Shown here piece by piece: positions 1 through 9,228 of a stretch of DNA of 64,000 nucleotides (positions within the stretch are counted from its first letter, which is position 1; every line of letters starts with the position of its first letter). Under the pieces are notes generated by a model. That model saw only the letters and a list, made by a program, of their open reading frames with translations, ran no database searches and was not told the DNA's origin. A program made the position numbers and the translations under genes. The DNA comes from a virus: IMG/VR virus record IMGVR_UViG_3300032829_000002, positions 56,083 to 120,082 of that record; one strand, 5' to 3'.

Positions 1-258
1 ATTCTCCGTGTCTACGAGGAATCCATCTCGCGCGTTCCGGATGCGGACCGTCGCGCGCTCAACTGGACGCACAGCATCAAGATGCTCGGTGAGCTCAACG
101 AGCAGAAAGAGCGTCCGGAGGACAGCCTGCGAGCGCAGCTCGAGGCGATCACTCTTCGCACCGACACGCAGAAGATGCCGTACGTCTTGGCAGTCAGCAA
201 CGGAGAGCATACGGTGGATCTTGCGTCTGTCGTGACGGAGAAAGATCCCCATGAATGA
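1..258 (+). CDS. C-terminal part of an unrecognised phage protein (5' truncated by window)
   Basis: The reading frame is open from the first base and ends at TGA 256-258, giving 85 visible residues that are charged and mostly helical in character. The frame overlaps the next gene, whose ATG is at 251, by 8 bases, which is typical of a coupled phage operon. No family is recognised from this fragment, and the position just before a terminase gene gives only a general head/packaging context. Confidence 0.7.
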   Translation: MLRVYEESISRVPDADRRALNWTHSIKMLGELNEQKERPEDSLRAQLEAITLRTDTQKMPYVLAVSNGEHTVDLASVVTEKDPHE

Positions 259-679
259 ATCCTACGAAGTGCAGGGAAATGACGTCCCGGACGTCATCTC
301 GAAAGAACCGCAGCTCGGCATCGCGCCTCCGAACTTCGTGCGTATCGAGAAGTACTCGAGCTTCGTCGCCGAGGTTGCAATCATCGACGACGACTTCGTG
401 TTCCACTTCTTTCTTCCGAAGAGCGGCGTCGCGGACTACGTCGGCTATTGGGAGGGGTCCTTCCCGGAGTGCCTGGACGAAGTCGCGCGCAACTACTTCA
501 AGGTCAGCTACCCGCGGCTGAAGGCAGCTCACATCAAGGAGCTCGGCATCGACTCTTGGTGGATGCGTGCCTACGGCTTCGCAGGGAACACGCTCAACCC
601 GGAAGGCTTCGTCGAGAAGTTCTACGAGAAGCTTCACGAATCCTTGTCGGATGCCTTGCGCAACCTGAAGCGAACGTAG
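251..679 (+). CDS. Unknown small phage protein upstream of terminase
   Basis: This is a 142-residue soluble protein with an acidic N-terminus and many aromatic residues (including a WWM stretch near residue 98). It shows no membrane segment or known motif. It starts inside the end of the preceding gene and so is probably translationally coupled to it. Its 3' end is crossed by the minus-strand frame at 634-924. The function is unknown. Confidence 0.7.
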   Translation: MNESYEVQGNDVPDVISKEPQLGIAPPNFVRIEKYSSFVAEVAIIDDDFVFHFFLPKSGVADYVGYWEGSFPECLDEVARNYFKVSYPRLKAAHIKELGIDSWWMRAYGFAGNTLNPEGFVEKFYEKLHESLSDALRNLKRT

Positions 680-924
680 GCGCGCTTCAGACTGATGTTT
701 TTGACGCACCACCCAGACTCCTTCGCGTACTCGCGCAGGTAGGTGCGAAGAGCGTCTCGGGCGGGCTTCGGAATGGAATCCGTCAACCCTACCGTGACCC
801 GAAGTTCTTGATCTTCGGTGTCGACAAGAACATCCTGACGAAATCCCCCTCCGGCTCTTCCCAAGGAGCCGAGCACGTTCTGCAAGAGCGTGTACGGGTC
901 GTCAGTCTTCTGCGGAGGAAACAT
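634..924 (-). CDS. Small minus-strand hypothetical protein beside terminase
   Basis: This 96-residue frame fills the only gap between plus-strand genes here. It begins with ATG at 924, one base into the divergent terminase start codon, and its last 46 bases run antisense to the preceding plus gene. The composition is balanced, with a basic C-terminus (motif RAYVRFRLRK). No good Shine-Dalgarno is visible upstream of the ATG, so the call rests on composition and on the otherwise empty gap. No family is recognised. Confidence 0.45.
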   Translation of the reverse strand: MFPPQKTDDPYTLLQNVLGSLGRAGGGFRQDVLVDTEDQELRVTVGLTDSIPKPARDALRTYLREYAKESGWCVKNISLKRAYVRFRLRKASDKDS

Positions 925-2720
925 TGGTTGATGAGACTGTAGAGCAGTCGGAGCCGAGCGTCGACGAGGACCCGCTCGATGACAGCGCCGAGGAGGCTGC
1001 CTTCTTTGCGGAGCCTGTAGTCGTCGAAAACATCTTCGATGGACTCGAGAAGAAGGGGCCTGTCGATCGACGTCTGTCCGTCACGATTTCCCAGTTCACC
1101 GAGGCGGCCTTTCGCATGCCTCGGGAGGATGGTCTTCCCGGCTTCAAGAACTTCTCCTTCGAAGGCCGGCGTCATCTTCGAATGCCGTACGACACGTCGT
1201 CGCGACGCATCCTTCTCTGCACGGGCCGTCAGGTCGAGAAGTCCACTCTTCTTGGCAACCGCGCGATCGCGTACTGCTGCCTGGTCCCCTCTTTCAAGGT
1301 CCTCTACGTCTCCCCGACGTCGACGCAGACCAAGACGTTCTCGACAGATCGTCTGAAGGAGCCGATCGAGACCAGCGACATTCTGCGTGGCTTCACTAAC
1401 CGTGCACTCTCGCAGAACGTCTTCGAGAAGCAGTTCAGCAACTGGTCGAAGATCACGTTGCGCAACGCCTTCCTCAACGCAGACCGCACCCGCGGTATCC
1501 CTGCATGGATGCTACTGCTCGACGAGTTCCAGGACATTCTCTCGGACAACGTTCCTGTCATCGAGCAGTGCACGGGTCACGCACCCAAGCGATGGCGGCA
1601 GTTCGTCTACGCCGGTACTCCGAAGAGTCTCGACAACAACATCGAGTACTACCGCGCGCAGCAGTCGACACAGGGCGAGTGGATGGTTCCGTGCGATCAT
1701 CACGGAGGAGAAGGTGGTCGCTACTGGAACATCCTCGGTGAACGAAACATCGGCAGGACGAGCCTCATCTGCGAGAAGTGCGGAGGCCAGATCTACGCGC
1801 AGCATCCAGATGCGGTCTGGGCGGGGCAGGTCGAGAACGCGCCGTTCGAGAGCTACCGCATTCCGCAGCTCATGGTTCCGTGGAAGCCGTGGGAAGAGAT
1901 TCTTCTCGACTACGAGCGCTATCCTCGTGACAAGTTCTACAACGAGGTTCTCGGGCTCTCGTACGACTCAGGCATGCGACCGCTCACGATGGCGCAGGTG
2001 CAGGCGTGCTGCCGGTCGGACATCACGATGCATCCGGACACTCTCGAGAAGTACAAGGAGAAGGCCGTCGACAATCCAGTCTTCGCCGGTCTCGATTGGG
2101 GTACGGGCGAGAACACGTACACCGTGCTGACACTCGGCACGTACGTAAACATGAAGTTCCGCGTCATCTACATGCATCGTTTCACGGGCGTCGAGCTCGA
2201 TCCGCAGCTCCAGCTTCGTACGCTCGATGAGATCTTGAACGACTTCCGTGTGCTCATCATCGGCGCCGACTACGGTGGCGGCTTCGACCGCAACGACCAC
2301 CTCACCCGCAAGTTTGGTCCGAACCGTCTTGCGAAGTTTCAGTACATGGCGCGTGCCAAGCGCAAGGTCGAGTTCGACGCGAAGTTGCGCCGCTACAAGG
2401 TCTTTCGTACCGAGGTGATGAGCGACATCTTCAACGCGATCAAGCGCAGCAACGTCTTCGAGTTTCCTCGCTGGGAGGAGTTCAAGCAGCCGTTCGCGCA
2501 GGACATGTGCAACATCCACTCGGAGTACAACGAGACGCTCCGAATGATCCAGTACGACCACGGCCCCGACAGGCCGGACGACTCTTTCCACTCCCTGCTC
2601 TACTGCTTCCTCGCCTCGTGCATCAAGTTCCCGCGTCCCGACATCATCGCGCCGCTGCGTGAAGATCAGAACCGCGGGCCGATGATGTCGGTCTACTCTG
2701 GCCCGGTGAATCAGGGCTAG
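924..2720 (+). CDS. terL: Terminase large subunit (DNA-packaging ATPase and nuclease)
   Basis: This is the motor that pumps DNA into the prohead and cuts the concatemer. The protein has 598 residues. The ATPase half has a Walker A at residues 101-108 (GRQVEKST), a Walker B at about 196-201 (MLLLDE) and a coupling motif YAGTPKS near 228. A Cys/His pair region (C256, then CEKC at 282-285) may bind zinc. The nuclease half has the RNase H-like acidic residues D390 (in GLDWGTGE), D448 (in GADYGGG) and D551/D552 (in RPDDSFH). The start is TTG at 924, chosen because GGAGG lies 5-6 bases upstream and no ATG fits. No small terminase is seen in the window. Confidence 0.93.
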   Translation: MVDETVEQSEPSVDEDPLDDSAEEAAFFAEPVVVENIFDGLEKKGPVDRRLSVTISQFTEAAFRMPREDGLPGFKNFSFEGRRHLRMPYDTSSRRILLCTGRQVEKSTLLGNRAIAYCCLVPSFKVLYVSPTSTQTKTFSTDRLKEPIETSDILRGFTNRALSQNVFEKQFSNWSKITLRNAFLNADRTRGIPAWMLLLDEFQDILSDNVPVIEQCTGHAPKRWRQFVYAGTPKSLDNNIEYYRAQQSTQGEWMVPCDHHGGEGGRYWNILGERNIGRTSLICEKCGGQIYAQHPDAVWAGQVENAPFESYRIPQLMVPWKPWEEILLDYERYPRDKFYNEVLGLSYDSGMRPLTMAQVQACCRSDITMHPDTLEKYKEKAVDNPVFAGLDWGTGENTYTVLTLGTYVNMKFRVIYMHRFTGVELDPQLQLRTLDEILNDFRVLIIGADYGGGFDRNDHLTRKFGPNRLAKFQYMARAKRKVEFDAKLRRYKVFRTEVMSDIFNAIKRSNVFEFPRWEEFKQPFAQDMCNIHSEYNETLRMIQYDHGPDRPDDSFHSLLYCFLASCIKFPRPDIIAPLREDQNRGPMMSVYSGPVNQG

Positions 2721-3463
2721 TGCACGGCGGACTTCGGGTCCTTGCTGTCGGCAAGGTGAATCAGGCTGAGCAAGGAGCTGACGAGGTCGCCATCGACGGT
2801 CGGAAAAATCCGGTCTGCTTTTCGCGGCCCCTTGGCTTGTCGGCAGTGCAGGTAGGCGCAGTTCTCCATGAAGCGAGCAGCAGCCGCGAAGTAGTTGTAG
2901 GCGACACGCACTTCGGGCAGCGGGTACTCGGGCGCGTTCCTTCGAATGAGATTCGCGAGCTGCACAAACGGCTCCCAGGGCTCATCCGTCTCGAGGACGT
3001 GGCTCGCCAGGAAAAGGAATCCGGTGTCGATCTCGTAGAAGAAGCGCGCCCACTCCATCACTTCGGAGGCGGTCAAGGCGTCGAAGCGAAGGTGCAAGGA
3101 CTCGTGTACTTTCTCCCACGTCTTCAGAACACGATCTTCGTTCAACGGCGGAGTGTCGTACCGCGTTCCGAAAACGAAGGCGATGTCGTTGAGACGTCGC
3201 TCGAGCCGGCTGATCCCCGCCAGAGCTCGCAGCGCATTTTGGTTGGCGGTGACGACGTTGATCCCACGCGAGAGAACGTGCGCGGCTGCGTTCACGTCGG
3301 AGAGGTAGAAGTACTGCTTGCCACGAACCTGTACGACCTCGAGAACGCCTTGAGAGACCAGGCGGCGAATGATCGCGTTCGAAACCCCGAGGTGCTCGGC
3401 TGCCTCTTTTTTGGTCAGCAGGTCGTCGTCGGTTCGTTGCCTTCCCTTGCTCGAAGAGCCCAT
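2717..3463 (-). CDS. MerR/excisionase-like helix-turn-helix protein
   Basis: This 248-residue protein has an N-terminal DNA-binding HTH of the excisionase/MerR type at about residues 14-60 (TKKEAAEHLGVSNAIIRRLV, then the wing-like VRGKQYFYLSDV). A long helical C-terminal region of unknown function follows. AAGGAA lies 6 bases before the ATG at 3463. It is convergent with the terminase and overlaps its stop by 4 bases. A regulator placed antisense between terminase and head genes could control late transcription, but this is inference. Confidence 0.8.
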   Translation of the reverse strand: MGSSSKGRQRTDDDLLTKKEAAEHLGVSNAIIRRLVSQGVLEVVQVRGKQYFYLSDVNAAAHVLSRGINVVTANQNALRALAGISRLERRLNDIAFVFGTRYDTPPLNEDRVLKTWEKVHESLHLRFDALTASEVMEWARFFYEIDTGFLFLASHVLETDEPWEPFVQLANLIRRNAPEYPLPEVRVAYNYFAAAARFMENCAYLHCRQAKGPRKADRIFPTVDGDLVSSLLSLIHLADSKDPKSAVH

Positions 3464-3498
3464 GCTATTCCTTAGCTATCTCACGACTGGAGTGCCGG

Positions 3499-4806
3499 AT
3501 GCACGACCTTCCGTTTCAGAGCCTCCTTCAACAATCGCACGCTCGTCCGATTTCGGGAGAAGAGCTCGAAGCTTTCGGCAAGAAAGCAGCCGATCTCTAC
3601 ACGCGCGGCGACGGTGACCTGACGCAAGCAGTGGTCGAGACCGTCAAGCACGCGGGGCTTTCTCCGGAGCAAGTTCGTCGCGTCGTCGAGTTCGCCAACA
3701 CGACCGCGTACTTGACCGAGTTCAAGAAAGAAGGCTCGCCCCATCGCGTCATCGAGTTCCAGGGCGGCCCGGCAGATCCGGCCGCGGTCCTTCAGGACCT
3801 GAACGATGGCGGAGGTGGGTCGACTTACGACCGTGGGATGCTCGACTACGCGTCACCTCCGGCGGAGACGAAGGTCGCGTCGGCCGCAGCCGAAGAGGCA
3901 TTCGCTTCGGCACTCTCTCGCCCCGAAGCGGCGATGGTGCAGCACAACCCGTTCGGGGAAGTGATCGAGCTGAAGGACAAGCTTGCGTCGCTCTACGAGC
4001 ACGAGACGTCGGTCCTCAGCGGTCTCGAGGGCATGTACATGGACCTCGCGGAGCAGCTCTACGGGCACGTCAAGCAGGCGGCCATGTCGGGCACGACGCT
4101 CGGGGAGGTGGTTCAGGCGTGGGCGCCGTTCGTCGCTGACCCCCTCTATGTCAAGACGGCATTCGAGATGATCGGACCGCGCCTCGTGCAGGAGGAGGTC
4201 TTCCGCACCCTCATCGACGTCGACGACTCGATCAGCAAGACCGCCAGCGAGCACCGGATGGTCAACGAGCAGCATCCGCTCGTCGTGACGATGACCGAGT
4301 TCTGCGAGACGCTCGACAAGCTCGCGGCGGTCCGCGAGACCCGAGAGCAGACCAAGCTCGCGTTGGACGAGACCGTGAGCTTCTTGCGCAAGGCGACGCC
4401 GGAGCGCGTTTCGGCCTTCTACGACAAGCTGGCGGAGATCGCTGGCGTGAAGGAGGCCGCACCGAAAATGCCGCGTCCTGGCCTGCTTCGAAGTGTGGTT
4501 GACACCTTCGAGGAGGGCGGAAAGCTCGTGGGAAAAGGCGGTAGGGCCGTGGGCGACCTGCTTTTCGGCCCCGGAAGCTCCGCGGCCGAGACCATGGGCA
4601 GAATCGCTGGCGGAGCGGTCACGCATATTCCGCACGCTATCGGTGGACTCGCTGCGGTCCGCGGCGCGCAGCACCTCTCTGCGCTCGGCGCTTCTCCTGT
4701 CGGCCAGACACTGAAGTCGTTCATTCCCGGCACGCCGGAGTATCAGCAAAAGAGCCAAGAGCTCGCGTACCAGTACAGCGGCTACCCCTTCCCCATGGGC
4801 TACTGA
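3499..4806 (+). CDS. Head-module virion protein with Lys-x-Ala repeats (unknown)
   Basis: This is a 435-residue, largely helical protein. Its C-terminal quarter (about residues 335-400) is glycine/alanine-rich and could insert in or lie on a membrane. Short Lys-x-Ala motifs recur (KKAAD, TKVAS, VKTAF, SKTAS, DKLAA, VKEAA), a pattern shared with neighbouring virion proteins but not with the capsid, sheath or tube. GGAG lies 7-8 bases before the ATG. It occupies the position of an internal head or portal-associated protein, but it does not look like a portal. Confidence 0.75.
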   Translation: MHDLPFQSLLQQSHARPISGEELEAFGKKAADLYTRGDGDLTQAVVETVKHAGLSPEQVRRVVEFANTTAYLTEFKKEGSPHRVIEFQGGPADPAAVLQDLNDGGGGSTYDRGMLDYASPPAETKVASAAAEEAFASALSRPEAAMVQHNPFGEVIELKDKLASLYEHETSVLSGLEGMYMDLAEQLYGHVKQAAMSGTTLGEVVQAWAPFVADPLYVKTAFEMIGPRLVQEEVFRTLIDVDDSISKTASEHRMVNEQHPLVVTMTEFCETLDKLAAVRETREQTKLALDETVSFLRKATPERVSAFYDKLAEIAGVKEAAPKMPRPGLLRSVVDTFEEGGKLVGKGGRAVGDLLFGPGSSAAETMGRIAGGAVTHIPHAIGGLAAVRGAQHLSALGASPVGQTLKSFIPGTPEYQQKSQELAYQYSGYPFPMGY

Positions 4807-4812
4807 GGCAAC

Positions 4813-5403
4813 ATGAACCCTCTCGAGAAGTACTTGGCGGAGAAGCACGGGACGAAGACGGCGGCGGGTCCGCTCGATGGTCTTCGTGGATTCGGGCAGC
4901 AGGTCGGTCGAGCGGCCGCAACCGGTGCGGGAACCGCCGTCGCCGGCGCCGCGATCGCAGGTGCTGGCGTCGCCGCTTCGAAGATTTGGGATGCAGTCAC
5001 CAAGGGTCGTGACTTCCGAGCGATGATGGGATCTTCATTCAACGCGGACCTGCACGAGTTCCTGGCGACGCGCCCGAAGGAGTTCAACGAGTCCTTCAGC
5101 TCTCTGCGCACGATCAATCCGGAGTTCACCAAGGACCCGATGATCGCGGGTACGTACATGCGCCGCATGATGATGTTGCGCCCGGACAGCGCTGGTGGCG
5201 CGCTCATCGAAGCGCTGTCGCACCGCAAGGCTCTTCCCGAGTCGGAGATCGGCGAAGCCTTTCTTCACAGCGCCGGCGGCGGCGTGATGGAGGGCACCAA
5301 GGCGCACATGCGGGAGCAGCAGCAAGCTACCCGTCGTCGCCCGGAAGGAGAGCACGGTCGTGGCGGAAGCGAGTACTTCCACGTGCCGTCCGGCCGCGAA
5401 TGA
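4813..5403 (+). CDS. Small head-module virion protein with Ala/Gly membrane-like segment
   Basis: The protein has 196 residues. The N-terminus carries the tag EKYLAEKHGTKTAAG, which resembles the starts of the proteins at 7136 and 24664. An Ala/Gly-rich hydrophobic stretch lies at about residues 34-57, followed by a soluble helical domain and a basic, glutamine-rich tail. GAGG precedes the ATG. The stop overlaps the next gene by 4 bases, so it is coupled to the protease gene. It may be an internal or scaffold-associated head protein; there is no firm family match. Confidence 0.72.
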   Translation: MNPLEKYLAEKHGTKTAAGPLDGLRGFGQQVGRAAATGAGTAVAGAAIAGAGVAASKIWDAVTKGRDFRAMMGSSFNADLHEFLATRPKEFNESFSSLRTINPEFTKDPMIAGTYMRRMMMLRPDSAGGALIEALSHRKALPESEIGEAFLHSAGGGVMEGTKAHMREQQQATRRRPEGEHGRGGSEYFHVPSGRE

Positions 5404-7139
5404 TCAAGACGAGCTTCTTCTCGAGTCATGCGGCGTACGGGCCAGCGGCGATCCCGCTGTTCACGCGTGCCGATGAGTACCTCGAGAAGGTCGCGTCTCC
5501 TGACTTGTTGCCGGAAGTCGTTCGTTACATCCACACGCTTCGTCCACGCAGCGACGCGCAGTACGTTCTGCTGAACGCGATGGGTGCTGGCGAGTTCTGG
5601 GGCTCGAACGTCAACGGCGACTACTTCCCCGAGGCTGCGCTCATCCACGCTCCGGATGACTGGAGCGGCAATCCGCTGCTTGATCGCGAGAAGGCCAAGA
5701 CGTGGGGCTACGGCTACCCGACGTTCTACTTGGCGCACCCGTACGCGCACCATCGGAACAAGGACGCGACGCGCGCCTTCGGAGAAGTCGAGCTCGCTCT
5801 CTGGAACAACCGGATGAAGCGCGTCGAATTGGTCACCCGCGTCGACAAGGACAAGTGCGACCAGTTCGGCGGTACGGGCGTCTGGGACAAACTCAAGGCC
5901 GGACACTTCCCGGACGTTTCGATGGGCTGCAAGGTTCCCTTCGATACGTGTTCGATCTGCCTCGACTGGGAGGCGTACCGAAAGGCGATGGCGACGTTCA
6001 AGAAGGATCGTCATCGTACGCCCGGAGAGGCAATCCTCGAGGTTCACAAGCAGCTCAAGGCGAAGAACGGCAAGGGCATCCGCGGCTTGTCGATCACGCG
6101 CGCCGACTACTGCGAGCACGCGCGCGGCTCGATGAACAAGATCTTGTCCGACGGACGAAAGGTCTTCGTCTACAACGACTACCCGAAGTTCTTCGACATC
6201 AGCTTCGTCTTCATCGGTGCCGACAAGACGGCGAAGGTGATGATGAAGATCGCCGACGGCGAGAGCAAATTGTGGTCGTTGCCCTCAGCGGAAATCGCAG
6301 AGAAGCTCGGGTACGTCGAAGAAGACGAACAAGAAGAAAAGACTGCGAGCGCTTCTGAAGAAGACGCGTTCAAGATGGCCTTCCTCGGGAAAGCCGCGAA
6401 GCTGAAGAAGAGCGAGATCGTGAAAGACACGGTCCCCTCGCAGTTCGCTGGCAAGGCTGTTCCGCTGCTCACTCGTCACGAGCCGGATCTACCCGAGGAG
6501 GTGCTCGATGCGCTTGCGTCGCGTCCGCTTGGTGAAGCGCTCTCTACGACCACTGGGCTCGGTATGGTTCTTCGACCGAAGGAGTTCCAGCGGATCATCC
6601 TCGTTCGCGGAGGTCAAAAAGACGTCGCGGACGATCTCGAGCAACGTGGAGTCGTCTTTCCAAAGAGCGAAGAAACGGACCCCGTTTCCCTTCGTTCCGA
6701 CCTCTTTCACTCCGCGCTCGCGAAGCTGCTTCTCCCGCTTCTTTCCGATCGATCTGCCTTCGGACCTGCCATCGAGAAGCGGGTTTTGGTCATCATTGGG
6801 AAGGGGTCGCCGGTAGCCCGAAAAACAGATTCTTCCCATTCGTCAGATCTGCTGCGTAAGATTGGGAGTGCGTACAACGGCTATCGCCAAGCGATTCTTC
6901 ATCTCGTTCCTGAAGTGCAGGACATGATCGATCGCTCCGGTCTTTCCGACGGTAGTCTCAAGAAACTTGCACAGGCCCACGTGAACGAGCTATTCACATC
7001 CTTGTCGGCTGCCTATCTCAAGAACGCGTTCTTGGACGAGGTCGGCCACTCCAAACAGGCGAACGCCGGCGTGGAGAGGGGACTCCCCTCGAGGAACACG
7101 TGGAACTCACCAACCCTCGATGAAGGAGTCCACTCATGA
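5400..7139 (+). CDS. Probable prohead (capsid maturation) protease
   Basis: This 579-residue protein probably cleaves scaffold and capsid proteins in the prohead. Its N-terminal domain has features of phage maturation serine proteases: an NGDYFP element at residues 72-77, a histidine cluster AHPYAHHRN at 112-120, and a serine in PDVSMGC (S174). H113, H117 or H118 together with S174 would be the candidate catalytic pair. A cysteine set (C177, C184, C187, then YCEH at 237-240) could form a zinc site. The C-terminal part contains KTASASEE and KAAKLKK, possible self-cleavage or tag motifs. It lies just before the candidate scaffold and capsid genes, as expected. The fold assignment is by motif only. 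Confidence 0.65.
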   Translation: MIKTSFFSSHAAYGPAAIPLFTRADEYLEKVASPDLLPEVVRYIHTLRPRSDAQYVLLNAMGAGEFWGSNVNGDYFPEAALIHAPDDWSGNPLLDREKAKTWGYGYPTFYLAHPYAHHRNKDATRAFGEVELALWNNRMKRVELVTRVDKDKCDQFGGTGVWDKLKAGHFPDVSMGCKVPFDTCSICLDWEAYRKAMATFKKDRHRTPGEAILEVHKQLKAKNGKGIRGLSITRADYCEHARGSMNKILSDGRKVFVYNDYPKFFDISFVFIGADKTAKVMMKIADGESKLWSLPSAEIAEKLGYVEEDEQEEKTASASEEDAFKMAFLGKAAKLKKSEIVKDTVPSQFAGKAVPLLTRHEPDLPEEVLDALASRPLGEALSTTTGLGMVLRPKEFQRIILVRGGQKDVADDLEQRGVVFPKSEETDPVSLRSDLFHSALAKLLLPLLSDRSAFGPAIEKRVLVIIGKGSPVARKTDSSHSSDLLRKIGSAYNGYRQAILHLVPEVQDMIDRSGLSDGSLKKLAQAHVNELFTSLSAAYLKNAFLDEVGHSKQANAGVERGLPSRNTWNSPTLDEGVHS

Positions 7140-7939
7140 GTGGGATGCACGAATACCTCGCGCACGCGTACGGCACGACCCAGCCTCAGCAGACCGCTGA
7201 CGCCGAGAAGGTCGCTCAAGCCGAGCTCTTCGCGAAGATGGCCGCCGAGAACGGCATCGACCTGAGCACGCTGAACGACAGCCAGATCACCGAGCTCTGG
7301 AACGCCACGTTCGCCAAGACGGCGGGCGAGGAAGAGAAGAAAGAGCACGGCCACGCGCACAAGGACAAGAAGGCTGCGCAGCACGGCCACAAGCACCACG
7401 GCGAGAAGAAGGCCGAGGCGCAGGCGATGAACGAGTGGCTCCAGACCAAGGAAGCGCAGGCGAAGTTCGCCGAGGCCGACTTCTTCGGTCGTCAGATGGC
7501 GCACGCCTACGTGGCGGAGCTCCGCAAGATCGCCTCCGAAGGCGGCTTCGACTTCCTGGGCTCGAAAGAGGCGGCGATGCCGCCGCAGCTCGCGGCCGCG
7601 CTCGGCAAGAAGGACGGCGGCGGCGAGAAGGAAGAGAAGAAGGACGAGGAGAAGAAGGAAGAGAAGAAGGAGGAGAAGAAAGCCTCCGTGAGCAAGAAGG
7701 CGTCGCCTTCGGCGCTCACCCAAGTCTCTGCCGCCTTCGCCATCGAGAAAGCGGCCTCGGCCGGTTTCGATCGCGACGAGGCGACCGCGCGCGTGTCGGC
7801 GGTCCTCACCCTCGGCTTCAACGAGGACAACAGCAAGGTGGCCGCCGCCACCGAGTTCCCGCAGGCCAAGGAGATCCGCGCTCTCGAGCTCCTCGAGGCG
7901 GCGGGTTACCCCGTGACCTGGGAGCAGCCCAAGGGCTGA
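7136..7939 (+). CDS. His/Lys/Glu-rich candidate scaffold or internal head protein
   Basis: This 267-residue protein sits between protease and capsid genes, the usual place for a scaffold. It starts with the tag MHEYLAHAYGT. Residues 71-88 hold seven histidines alternating with Gly/Ala/Lys, which would bind divalent metal. A near-pure Lys/Glu tract lies around residues 160-184 and is encoded by a polypurine run at about 7624-7682. Several Lys-x-Ala motifs (EKVAQ, AKTAG, EKKAS, EKAAS) are possible protease sites. The ATG overlaps the previous stop (ATGA). Confidence 0.7.
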   Translation: MSGMHEYLAHAYGTTQPQQTADAEKVAQAELFAKMAAENGIDLSTLNDSQITELWNATFAKTAGEEEKKEHGHAHKDKKAAQHGHKHHGEKKAEAQAMNEWLQTKEAQAKFAEADFFGRQMAHAYVAELRKIASEGGFDFLGSKEAAMPPQLAAALGKKDGGGEKEEKKDEEKKEEKKEEKKASVSKKASPSALTQVSAAFAIEKAASAGFDRDEATARVSAVLTLGFNEDNSKVAAATEFPQAKEIRALELLEAAGYPVTWEQPKG

Positions 7940-7952
7940 CAAGGAGAGACCG

Positions 7953-9218
7953 TTGTGGGATGGGAGTGCAGCCATGCGCAAGCAAGCCGAGGGGGAATCC
8001 TCGGGAGGCTCACTCCTGTCCGCAGCGGGATCTTCTCCGCTTCCGCAGCCGCAGATCGTCTCGCGACTTGCGCCGGGGAAGCGGGGGCCAACTGGAATGG
8101 CCCATCGGAACAACTTCACCCGAGTGAACTCGGGCTCGATGCCAGCACCTGATGCTGGCGCAGTCTCTCAGAAGTCGCTACCACCAAAGTACGGGTCAAT
8201 CATGAACGGAACAGGGATGGCATCGAAACCGTCGCTTCAGGACCTGGTCAAGGCAGCGCAGGCTGGCTCCATCTCCCGTGCGCGCATCAGCGAAGAGGCC
8301 CGTCGTCAGGCGGAGAACCTCTCGGGGGAGAAGACCGCGAGCGCACTGGAGCAAGAGATGTCGGTGCCGACGGAGTACGTCGACAAGCTCGCCGGCGCTC
8401 TCGAGTTCCTCGCGAGCGAGTTCCACAAGAGCGCGGCCAGCGCCGCGCCGCCGGCGCACATCACCGAGCACATCCAGGCTCCCGGCAAGGGACCCGGTGC
8501 GCTCGAGGTGTCGCACGCGACCGCATCGACGTCGCTTCCGGACCACAAGGGTCAGGCGCATCAGCAGCCGCCGCACAAGCCGGGCACCGAGAAGGTGCGC
8601 CCGTCGGATCAGGCTGCCAACGCGCTCGAGACGAACGAGCACCACTCGACGCCGGGGCACACCCCGCAGAAGGTGGCCTCGGCAGATCTGCTCGAGAGCA
8701 ACCTCGCGCGCCTCGGCCTGAAGAAGGTCGCCGCGGAGAAGTGCGAGAAGTGCGGCAAGGACAAGACCGCGTGCGAGTGCAAGCCCGAGAAGAAGGCGTC
8801 TGCTCTCCTCGAAGGCAACCTCGCGCGCCTCGGCATCAGCAAGAAGGCCGAGGACGCGATCAACCCGGCGCACATCTCGGCGGGTCCCGCCGTTCCGCCG
8901 GAGACCAGCGCTGCGGGTGAAGCGGGCGGCGCGCCCGCCGGCGGCAAGCCCGGTCCGAACACCGAGCTCGTCGGCTCGAACCAGGCGGCCATCAACTACA
9001 CCAAGGGGCAGGCCAAGTCTGGTCCGAAGAGCGACATGAAGAAGTGGCTCGACGAGCCGGCTCTGTCGTCGCAGACCGACAGCACGCTCCGCGCGGCGTT
9101 CGACAGCACCGCGCAGGCGGGCACCAAGTTCGGCAGTGCGAACGGCGGCGTGAAGGTCGCGGCTGCGCGCGCTCTCCTCGAGACCCTGCTCGACGAGCAG
9201 ACCAACCCGACGGCGTGA
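7953..9218 (+). CDS. Low-complexity head protein with internal repeats and a Cys knuckle
   Basis: This 421-residue, mostly disordered protein is rich in Ala, Pro, Gly and Lys. It contains two copies of a repeat at about residues 242-260 and 282-299, with core NLARLG followed by KKVA or SKKA. Between them lies a compact cysteine motif C264-x2-C267-x6-C274-x-C276 that could bind zinc or iron. The start is TTG at 7953, with AAGGAG 6 bases upstream; the first in-frame ATG (7974) has no ribosome site. It is probably a scaffold or internal head component; the function is not established. Confidence 0.68.
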   Translation: MWDGSAAMRKQAEGESSGGSLLSAAGSSPLPQPQIVSRLAPGKRGPTGMAHRNNFTRVNSGSMPAPDAGAVSQKSLPPKYGSIMNGTGMASKPSLQDLVKAAQAGSISRARISEEARRQAENLSGEKTASALEQEMSVPTEYVDKLAGALEFLASEFHKSAASAAPPAHITEHIQAPGKGPGALEVSHATASTSLPDHKGQAHQQPPHKPGTEKVRPSDQAANALETNEHHSTPGHTPQKVASADLLESNLARLGLKKVAAEKCEKCGKDKTACECKPEKKASALLEGNLARLGISKKAEDAINPAHISAGPAVPPETSAAGEAGGAPAGGKPGPNTELVGSNQAAINYTKGQAKSGPKSDMKKWLDEPALSSQTDSTLRAAFDSTAQAGTKFGSANGGVKVAAARALLETLLDEQTNPTA

Positions 9219-9228
9219 GGAAGGGACC

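Noticed and set aside
7624-7682. Polypurine tract as a possible origin or triplex site
   Set aside because: It is fully explained as codons for the Lys/Glu-rich part of the protein at 7136.
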